Assembly: GCF_029813115.1 (NCBI RefSeq)
Contig: NZ_JAPZDS010000005.1
Location: forward strand, 62,001-126,000
DNA from: Aureimonas sp. SK2
GTDB taxonomy: Bacteria > Pseudomonadota > Alphaproteobacteria > Rhizobiales > Rhizobiaceae
DNA length: 64,000 bases
Direction: 5' to 3'
Below the pieces are notes generated by a model that ran no database searches, had not been told where the DNA came from, and saw nothing but the letters and a program-made list of their open reading frames with translations. The position numbers and the translations under genes were made by a program. Positions 7,428 through 17,700 of this stretch are shown one piece after another. The first letter of the stretch is position 1. Every line of letters starts with the position of its first letter.

Positions 7428-7873
7428 ATGCGCAAGCTGTTCCAGTCCTTCATGGCTGCCGCGGTGCTGGCCACCGGCGTCGTCACCTTCTCGGCGCCGC
7501 AGGCCGAGGCCCAGAGTCTCCGCGAGCGCCAGCGCTTCGTGGAGCGCTTCTGCGCACGCAACCCCGGCGCGCGCGACTGCCGCGACTTCCGCCGCGACTA
7601 TCGGCGCTGGGACGATCGCCGCTACAATCGCTGGTACCGCGAGAACTACCGTGACCGGACCGCGGCGACGCCGCCGCTGCCGCCATCTTCGGCTTCGCCG
7701 CCGGCGCGGCCGTGGGCGCAGCAGCCAATGCCAATCGCGGTCCGGTCTATCGCAGCGCACCCGTGAGCCGCGCGCAGATCGCCCGCTGTGCGGCGCGCTA
7801 CCGCACCTATGACCCGGCGACCAACACCTATGTCGCCAACAGCGCCGGCGAGCGCCGCTACTGCAACCTTTGA
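7428..7873 (+). pseudogene. BA14K-family secreted protein, frameshifted
   Basis: From ATG 7428 there is a signal peptide (about residues 1-28, 'AAAVLATGVVTFSAPQAEA') and an Arg/Tyr-rich segment; this frame then runs into unrelated Pro/Ser-rich codons and stops at 7766. The frame one base back, open from 7655 to the TGA at 7871-7873, gives a glycine-zipper 'FGFAAGAAVGAAANANRG' and a complete BA14K ending 'RCAARYRTYDPATNTYV...RRYCNL', matching the intact neighbour at 8057. A single-base deletion between about 7655 and 7690 explains this. It may be a real mutation, a sequencing error or, less likely, a -1 frameshift. BA14K proteins are small secreted or envelope proteins first described as Brucella antigens. 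Confidence 0.75.
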
Positions 7874-7894
7874 TCCAGAAGGATGACGAGACGG

Positions 7895-7922
7895 AAGGCG
7901 CCGGCCACCCCCCGGCGCCTTT
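7895..7922 (+). terminator. Rho-independent-type terminator after the first BA14K gene
   Basis: AAGGCGCCGG at 7895-7904 pairs perfectly with CCGGCGCCTT at 7912-7921 around a 7-nt loop, followed by a short T run. It starts 21 nt after the BA14K stop. Confidence 0.6.
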
Positions 7923-8056
7923 CGGCTGTCCGGACGGCCGTCGCAGCAACCTTTGACGTTCAGCTCTCGTTCATGTGAATTCGTGCTTGATCGCCGTCGA
8001 CAAGCGGGCGGGTGCCCGTTCCGAACGAACCGGCGGTGCCGGATGGGAGTGATTTC

Positions 8057-8500
8057 ATGCGCAAGACTCTTCTTGCTCTCGTGACCTCGGCCGTGGCGCT
8101 GACCGCAGCCGTCCCGGCTGCCCAGGCGGACCCCTGGCGGCGCCACCATCGCGGCGTGGATGCCGGCGACGTGCTGCTCGGCGGCGCCGTGGGCCTGGCC
8201 GCGGGCGCGCTCCTGGGCTCTGCCCTTTCGCAGCCCCGGCAGCCCGAATACTACGCGCCGGCGCCGCGCTACTACGAGCCGCCGCCGCGCCCGGTCTATG
8301 TCGCGCCGCCCTCCTACGAGGACACGATCCCCGCCCCGCCGCGCTATCGCCAGCCGCGGCAGGCCCGCTACTACGACGACTACGGAACCTATTCGCGCAG
8401 CAGCCATGTCGAGCGCTGCCTCGCGCGCTACCGCTCCTACGACCCGCGCACCGACACCTATGTCGGCTACGACGGCTACGAGCGCCGCTGCAATCTCTGA
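8057..8500 (+). CDS. BA14K-family secreted protein (intact copy)
   Basis: 147-residue exported protein. Residues 1-24 form a signal peptide ('TLLALVTSAVALTAAVPAAQA'). A glycine-zipper-like hydrophobic stretch ('GGAVGLAAGALLGSAL') follows at about 37-52, then a Pro/Tyr-rich linker, and the C-terminal BA14K motif 'CLARYRSYDPRTDTYVG' ending RRCNL with two Cys that could form a disulfide. ATG 8057 has GGGAG 7-11 nt upstream. It is the tandem partner of the frameshifted copy at 7428. The family is confined mostly to Rhizobiales; roles proposed include envelope or LPS-related functions, none shown here. Confidence 0.85.
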   Translation: MRKTLLALVTSAVALTAAVPAAQADPWRRHHRGVDAGDVLLGGAVGLAAGALLGSALSQPRQPEYYAPAPRYYEPPPRPVYVAPPSYEDTIPAPPRYRQPRQARYYDDYGTYSRSSHVERCLARYRSYDPRTDTYVGYDGYERRCNL

Positions 8501-8520
8501 CGGGTGCACACGTCGGAAGG

Positions 8521-8555
8521 AAAAGGGGGCGGGTCCGATGGGCTCGCCCCCTTTT
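8521..8555. terminator. Bidirectional terminator between BA14K and coxM
   Basis: AAAAGGGGGCG at 8521-8531 pairs perfectly (11 bp) with CGCCCCCTTTT at 8545-8555. A-run and T-run on either side let it work for the plus-strand BA14K gene and the minus-strand cox operon that ends at 8577. Confidence 0.8.
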
Positions 8556-8576
8556 CAATGGCACCATCGGCGGGCA

Positions 8577-9380
8577 TCAGCCCTTGGCGGAGCGCACCGC
8601 CCGCTTGGTGACGACCGGGACCAGGGCCGCGCGATAGGCCGAGGAGCCGTGGAGGTCGCCGATCATCTCGCCCTCCGAAACCGACGCGCCGTCCAGCGCC
8701 TCCGGCTCGAAGCGGGCGGACAGCGCCGCCTCGCCGTCGCTCCAGCGGAAGGCGCCGGAGGAGCCCGCCCCCGTCACCGCGACCCGCACCTGCCCGCCGC
8801 GCCGGGCGACGAAGACGCCGCACATGGCGTAGCGCGAGGCCGGGTTTCGGAACTTCTCCCAGCCGGCCGCATCCGGCGCCTCGAACGAGACGCCGGTGAC
8901 GATCTCGTTCTCCTCCAGGGCGGTCTCGAAGAGGCCGAGGAAGAAGTCGTCCGCCCCGATCTCGCGCCGGTCGGTGTGGATCGTGCCGCCGAGCGCGAGC
9001 AGCGCGGCCGGATAGTCCGCCGCCGGGTCGAAATTGGCGACAACGCCGCCGATCGTGCCCATGTGGCGCACGGCCGGGTCGCCGATGAGGTTGGCGAGCT
9101 CCGTGAAGGCCGGGCAGACCGCCTCGATCTCCTCCGAAGCCGCGACCTCGGCATGGGTCACCCCGCCGCCGATCCGCACCCGCCGGCCCTCGACCGAGAT
9201 GCCCTTGAGCTCGGCGATATGGCGCAGGTCGATGAGGGCAGAGGGTGCGGCGAGCCGCGCCTTCATGGTCGGGATCAGCGTCATGCCGCCCGACAGGTAC
9301 TTGCCCTCGCCGCCGGTCTCGCCGATCAGCTGGGCCGCCTCGGCGAGCGACGTCGGGCGCTTGTAGTGCGTCTGGTACAT
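8577..9380 (-). CDS. coxM: Molybdenum hydroxylase FAD-binding medium subunit (CoxM-like)
   Basis: 267 residues. It carries electrons from the Mo/Fe-S subunits to the acceptor through FAD. Family signatures: the N-terminus 'YQTHYKRPTSLAEAAQLI', the FAD pyrophosphate loops 'YLSGGMTLIPTM' (about residues 28-39) and 'MGTIGGVVANFDPAADYP' (about 107-124), both typical of CO dehydrogenase medium chains. It is the last gene of the S-L-M operon, 11 nt after coxL. A well-formed terminator follows at 8521-8555. The substrate is set by CoxL, not by this subunit. Confidence 0.9.
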   Translation of the reverse strand: MYQTHYKRPTSLAEAAQLIGETGGEGKYLSGGMTLIPTMKARLAAPSALIDLRHIAELKGISVEGRRVRIGGGVTHAEVAASEEIEAVCPAFTELANLIGDPAVRHMGTIGGVVANFDPAADYPAALLALGGTIHTDRREIGADDFFLGLFETALEENEIVTGVSFEAPDAAGWEKFRNPASRYAMCGVFVARRGGQVRVAVTGAGSSGAFRWSDGEAALSARFEPEALDGASVSEGEMIGDLHGSSAYRAALVPVVTKRAVRSAKG

Positions 9381-9391
9381 GGCGTCCCTCC

Positions 9392-11746
<2,355 letters not shown>

Positions 11747-11806
11747 GTGATCCTCCCGAGATCGAAACTGGTTGGACCGGCGCGCTCCCGACGCGCCGGG
11801 ACGGCC

Positions 11807-12307
<501 letters not shown>

Positions 12308-12778
12308 ACGCGTCCTCCCGAGACGACCCTGCCCACGCGCCCATCGAGGCGCCGCCCGCCGCGCAGCTTGGTGAGGCGCTCCCGGCGCCGCCGCGTTCTC
12401 GTGTCGGACGAGACGAGACTGCAACGGCGGACAGCCGGGCCGCAAGCGAATTCTGGAACGGTTCCAGGCCCGGAGCTCCACACCGTCGGAAGGCCGATCC
12501 CATCGTGCGCGACGCATGGTCGCGGGACTCGCCTCGGACAACCGGGGCGCCGGGAAAACAACTGTGGCCCAACTCCCACAAAACCTCGTGCGAATCTTGC
12601 GCGGGGCTCACCAAGCGGTTGTTATTTGGGCCCGGTCCGGCATTTTGAACCCTTGTCGCTCGGGGACGGCGGGCACGGGTTCATCACGGGGGAACGGGCT
12701 GCCGATCGGGCCGCCGGCCGCGGAACCGCCATCGTCTTCGAACCCGAAAAGACCGCTTGAGGCGAGAGAGCATCCGCG
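12308..12778. other. Divergent intergenic region between coxSLM and tamA-tamB
   Basis: 471 nt with no convincing gene on either strand. It must hold the promoters of coxSLM (minus) and tamA-tamB (plus). The only structured site I see is the 15-bp palindrome at 12453-12467. I could not pick out reliable -35/-10 boxes. Confidence 0.6.
12453..12467. promoter_or_regulatory. 15-bp palindrome CTGGAAC-G-GTTCCAG, possible operator
   Basis: Perfect dyad with a one-base centre, in the gap between coxS and tamA, about 150 nt upstream of the coxS start. Shape and length suit a dimeric repressor site. No cognate regulator gene is in the window, so this is speculative. Confidence 0.3.
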
Positions 12779-14752
12779 TTGATTTCTGGATTGAAGCGCC
12801 TCGCCCGCCCGATGGCGGTCACCGCCCCGCTGGCCCTCGCCTTCGCGCTGACGCTCGGCGCGCCGTCCGCCCGCGCGCTCGATCTCGGCTTCCTCGACCC
12901 GTTCAACCTGTTCGGCCCCTCCGAGGCGGAAGAGGCCGCCGCCGAACTGCCCGATCCCGTCCGCTACGAGGTGACGATCAACGTCTCGCCCGACGAGGAC
13001 GATCTGCAGGATGCGATGGAGGCCGCCTCCTCGCTCAAGGCCGACGAGGACGAGCCCGTCTCCGGCTCGCTCGGCCTCCTCGCCAAGGCGAAGAACGACC
13101 GACGCCGTCTCGTCGGCGCGCTCTACGAGAATTCCCGCTACGACGGCCTGGTGACGATCCGCATCGAGGGCCGGGACATCGCGACCCTCGAGCCCGACGC
13201 CACCTTCGACACCTCGCGCCCCGTTCCGGTGACGATCGACGTCACGCCGGGTCCCCTGTTCCAGATCGGCACCGTGCGCATCGACGCCAACGGCGTGCCC
13301 ATCGATCCCGCGCGCTACGAGCTGACGCCCGGCTCCTCGGCCGATTCGGTGCGCATCCTCCAGATCGAGAACCGCATCGTCCAGGACCTTCGCAACGAGG
13401 GCCGCCCCTTCGTGGCCGTGACGAAGCGCGACGTCGTGGCGGATTCGGCCACCGACCGGATCGACATCGCCATCACCCTGTCGCCCGGCGAGACCATCCC
13501 CTTCGGCCAGACCTTCGTCACCGGCAACGAGCGGATGAACCCCGGCTTCATCGCCTTCATGACCGGCATCCGGCCGGGCGAGACCTATTCGCCGGAGGCG
13601 CTCGAAAAGGCCCGCGAGCGCCTGCGCAAGCTCAACGTCTTCTCCACTGCGACGATCCGCGAGGCGGACGCCCAGGCGCCCGACGGCACGCTGCCGATCC
13701 AGGTGACGGTGGCCGAGCGCCCCCGCCGCGTCTTCGGCGCGGGCGCTACCTTCTCCAACACGGAAGGCGCGGGCGCCAACGCCTACTGGGAGCATCGCAA
13801 CCTGTTCGGCCGGGCCGAATCCCTGCGCATCGAGGGTTCGGTCTCGCGCATCGGCGCCAACACGCTGTCGGACACGGGCCGCGAGACGGACGGGTTCGAC
13901 TACAAGGCCTCCGCCGTGTTCCGGAAGCCCGGCGTGCTCGGCCCGGACTCGGTCTATATCGGCTCGATCACGGGCCTTCGCGAACAGCCGCTCGCCTACG
14001 ACCGGGAATCGATCGCCGTCAGCAACGGCGTCGAGTACCGGATCGACAGCCGCCAGACCGTCGCCGTCAGCCTGCTCGCCGAATACGAGACGATCGGCAC
14101 CTATCTCGGCGAGGACGAGTTCCTTCTCGCCTCCCTGCCCGTGACCTACACCTATGACGGGCGCGACAACGAGCTGAACCCGACGGAAGGCTTCCTCGCC
14201 AGGCTCTATGCCGAGCCGACCTACGAGTTCGAGGACGGCACACCCTTCATCAAGGCGCGCGGCGACGTGTCGGCCTACCTGTCGCTCGACGAACGGGATC
14301 GCTTCATCATCGCCGGCCGCGTCGGCTACGGCGTGATCGCAGGGGCGGACCTTCAGGACGTGCCGACCGACCGCCGTTTCTTCGCGGGCGGCGGCGGCTC
14401 GGTGCGCGGCTACGTGTTCCAGTCGATCGGCCCCTATTATCCGCCGATCGCCTTTCCCGGCACGGACCCGGACTTCGTCAACACGCCGACCGGCGGCCTG
14501 TCGGTGTTCGAGGCCTCGGCCGAGCTGCGCTTCAACGTCACCGACAAGATCCAGATCGTGCCCTTCGTGGATGCCGGGACGGTCGGCGACGACTTCGCGC
14601 CCGATTTCGGAAACCTGAAGATCGGCGCGGGCGTCGGCGCTCGCTACCTCACGGGCTTCGGCCCGATCCGCGTCGATGTCGGCATCCCGCTGGATCCCGG
14701 CCCGCGCGACGGATCCTTCCAGATCTATGCCGGCATCGGACAGGCCTTCTGA
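12779..14752 (+). CDS. tamA: Outer-membrane assembly protein TamA (Omp85/BamA family)
   Basis: 657 residues: a signal peptide (about 1-33, ending PSARA), POTRA repeats over roughly residues 60-350, and a C-terminal 16-strand-type surface-antigen barrel. The barrel signatures 'FFAGGGGSVRGY' (Omp85 L6-type VRGF/Y loop) and the terminal aromatic 'IYAGIGQAF' are visible. With TamB it forms the envelope-spanning translocation and assembly module that helps insert autotransporters and supports lipid transport. The chosen start is TTG 12779; an ATG at residue 12 is the alternative but would shorten the signal peptide's basic N-region. The tamB ATG follows the stop with no gap. Confidence 0.88.
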   Translation: MISGLKRLARPMAVTAPLALAFALTLGAPSARALDLGFLDPFNLFGPSEAEEAAAELPDPVRYEVTINVSPDEDDLQDAMEAASSLKADEDEPVSGSLGLLAKAKNDRRRLVGALYENSRYDGLVTIRIEGRDIATLEPDATFDTSRPVPVTIDVTPGPLFQIGTVRIDANGVPIDPARYELTPGSSADSVRILQIENRIVQDLRNEGRPFVAVTKRDVVADSATDRIDIAITLSPGETIPFGQTFVTGNERMNPGFIAFMTGIRPGETYSPEALEKARERLRKLNVFSTATIREADAQAPDGTLPIQVTVAERPRRVFGAGATFSNTEGAGANAYWEHRNLFGRAESLRIEGSVSRIGANTLSDTGRETDGFDYKASAVFRKPGVLGPDSVYIGSITGLREQPLAYDRESIAVSNGVEYRIDSRQTVAVSLLAEYETIGTYLGEDEFLLASLPVTYTYDGRDNELNPTEGFLARLYAEPTYEFEDGTPFIKARGDVSAYLSLDERDRFIIAGRVGYGVIAGADLQDVPTDRRFFAGGGGSVRGYVFQSIGPYYPPIAFPGTDPDFVNTPTGGLSVFEASAELRFNVTDKIQIVPFVDAGTVGDDFAPDFGNLKIGAGVGARYLTGFGPIRVDVGIPLDPGPRDGSFQIYAGIGQAF

Positions 14753-17700
14753 ATGATCGCGATGCGCCTCCTTTCCGCCCTCCTCCTCAAGCTGCGCCTC
14801 GCGGCCCTGGTGGCGGCCACGCTCCTGGCCGCCCAGCCGGCGCATGCCCAGTTCCTGGCCGGGCAGCTCGAGAGCCTCCTGTCGACGGAGGACCGGCAGG
14901 TCAAGATTCAGGGTCTCAGCGGAGCCTTCAGCGGCGAGGTGCGGATCGAGGAGGTGACCGTCTCCGACCGCGACGGCGTCTGGCTGACCTTGCGCGATCT
15001 CGCGCTCGACTGGTCGCCGCTCGCCCTGGTGCGCAAGACGGTCGAGGTCGAGAACCTCACCGCCGGGCAGATCGTCATGGACCGCCTGCCGCGCGCGGCC
15101 CCGCCGACGACGGAAGAGAGCACCGAGCCCTTCTCCCTCCCGTCCATCACCGCGCGGATCAACCGCATCTCCATCGCCGAGTTCGTGCTCGGCGAGGCCG
15201 TCGCGGGCATTCCCGCGCGCCTGGCGGCCGACGCCACGCTCAACCTCCAGCCCGACCCGACCCAACTCGACGCCGCCGCCACGATCCGCCGCCTCGACCA
15301 GGGCGGCGACATCGCGCTGAAAGTGGGTTTCCAGCCCTCGGCCAACCGCCTGGAGATCGCGATCAATGCCAGCGAGCCGGCGGGCGGCATCGTGGCGGGT
15401 CTTCTCAAGCTGCCGGGCACGCCGCCCGTGCGCCTTTCGGTCAACGGCACGGGTCCGTTCGACGACTTCGCCGCCGACGGCACGCTCGATCTCGGCTCCG
15501 AGCGCGCCGCGACGCTCCGCGCCACCGTGCAGAACGGGGCCGAGGGCCGGCGCATCGGCGTCGATCTCACTGCCCTGTCCGCTCCCTTCGTGCCCCTCGC
15601 CTATCAGGGCGTCGTCGGCGAGAACCTAGCGCTTGCCGCCAATGTCCTGCTGCGGCCCGACGGCGTGATCGGCATCGACGCCGGCCGCCTCCAGTCCGGC
15701 CCGCTCGACCTTTCGGCCACCGGCACCTTCGATCGGACGGGGGCGGGCAACGACTTGACGGTCGCGTTGCGCACGGACGCCGCCAACCCCGTGCCGCTCG
15801 CCTTCGGATCGCAGGGCGCGCGCACGGCCCTCGAAATCTCGTCGATCGACGCCAGCCTGCAGGGCAGCCTGTCCGCCGCAGCGCTCCGGATCGCGGCCGC
15901 GGCCCGGACCGCCGGCTTCGAGGACTACGTCGCCAACGCGGTGACGCTGAACGCGTCGAGCACCGGCTTCGACCTCAACAATCTCGTCGGCCCCGTCGTG
16001 GTCGACCTCGACGCGCAGTCCGCTTCCGTGCCGGACGGCATCGCGACGCGGGTCCTCGAAGGCCCGATCGCGCTCGACGCCGACGGCGCGCTGACGGCCG
16101 AGGGTCTTGCCTTCAACACGGCGCGGCTGACGACGGGCGCGGCCAACCTCGCCCTTTCGGGCAGCGCGGCGCTGAACTTCTCCACCTTCCAGCTCCGCAT
16201 CGACAGCGACTTCGAGACGGCCGCCCTGTCGGCCGACGCGGTTCCCTATGTCGGCGAGCGCGTCGCGATCGCGGGAGACGTGCGCCGCGCTGCGGACGGC
16301 TCGTTCGGAGTCGACAACCTGCGCGTCGACGGCGACGCGCTGGACCTGTCGGGCTCGGCGAGCCTCACCGGCGAGGAGATCGCGGCCGCCATCACCGGCC
16401 AGCTCAACCAGGCCGCGATCGCCGACTCCGCCCTGAACGGCCAAGCGCAGTTCGACCTCCGCGCATCGGGCACGACGAGCGCGCCCGCGATCGACCTCAC
16501 GGCAACAGCCTCCAACCTCGAAGTCGTCGGCCGCCAGCTCACCGACCTCCAGGCCCGCATCCAGGGCACCTTTGCGCCGCAAGCTCCGAGCGGCACGGTG
16601 GCGCTGAACGGCACGTTCGACGGTGCGCCGCTGGCGCTCTCGGCGGACCTCGCGACCGAAGGCGACGTCCGGCGCCTGAACAACCTTCTCCTGCGCCAGG
16701 GCGAGAACCGGATCGAGGGCGCCGTGGCGCTGGACGGCGAGAACCGCGCGACGGGCGCGCTGAACCTCGCCATCGCCGACGCGACGACGCTCCTCTCGCT
16801 CGCCGGCCAGGACGGCTCGGGCGACCTCTCGGGCACGATCGGGCTGGCCGTGGGCAACGGCGGCACGCCAGTCGCCGATCTCGACCTCACCAGCAACGCG
16901 CTGACCCTCACGCGCGATGGCAGCGAGACGGCGCTTCGCGGCGCCCGCATCCAGTTGCGCGCGACCGACTACCTGGCCGCGCCCCGCGCCGCCGGCACAG
17001 TGGCCGCCGCCTCCTTCGCCAGCGGCGGCCTCACCGTCGAGCGGCTGGACGCTACGCTGGAGGAGATCAACGACGCCACGGCGCTGAACGCCTCGGCTCG
17101 AATCAACGACGTGCCGACCGAGCTGTCCGGCGACCTCGCCTTCACGCAGGCCGGCACGGTGATCGAGCTGCGCCGGCTGGACGCCGCGATTCCGGATGCG
17201 CCCCTTTCGCTGGCCGCTCCCGCCACCGTCACGCTCGGAAGCCTGCGCACGACCCTGAGCGAAATTCGCCTCAACGCTGGGCCGGGCTCGCTCACCCTGT
17301 CGGGCTCGGCGGGCGACCAACTCGACCTCGATCTGGCGCTCGACCGCTTTCCGCTCGCCATCGCGAACCCCTTCGTCGCCGGCCTCGATGCGTCGGGCAG
17401 TGCCAGCGGAACCGTGGCGGTCGGCGGTCTCGCCGCCGCGCCAGACCTCGACTTCGATCTCAGCGCCGACGCCATCGCGACATCGCAGACACGCGCCGCC
17501 AATCTCGACGCGATCGACGCCACGCTCGCCGGCCAGTATCGCGACGGAACGGCGACGTTGAGCGCCGCCCGCGTCGATCTCGGAACCGGCTCGGTGGAGG
17601 CCACCGGCACGGTCGGCCGGTCGCTCGATCTGGACCTCAACATCACCGATCTGCCCGTCGCGCTCGCCAACGGGTTCGTGGACGGTCTCGGCGCCGAGGG

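Noticed and set aside
7651-7690. Programmed ribosomal frameshift in the first BA14K gene
   Set aside because: I see no clear slippery heptamer, and the neighbouring paralogue needs none.
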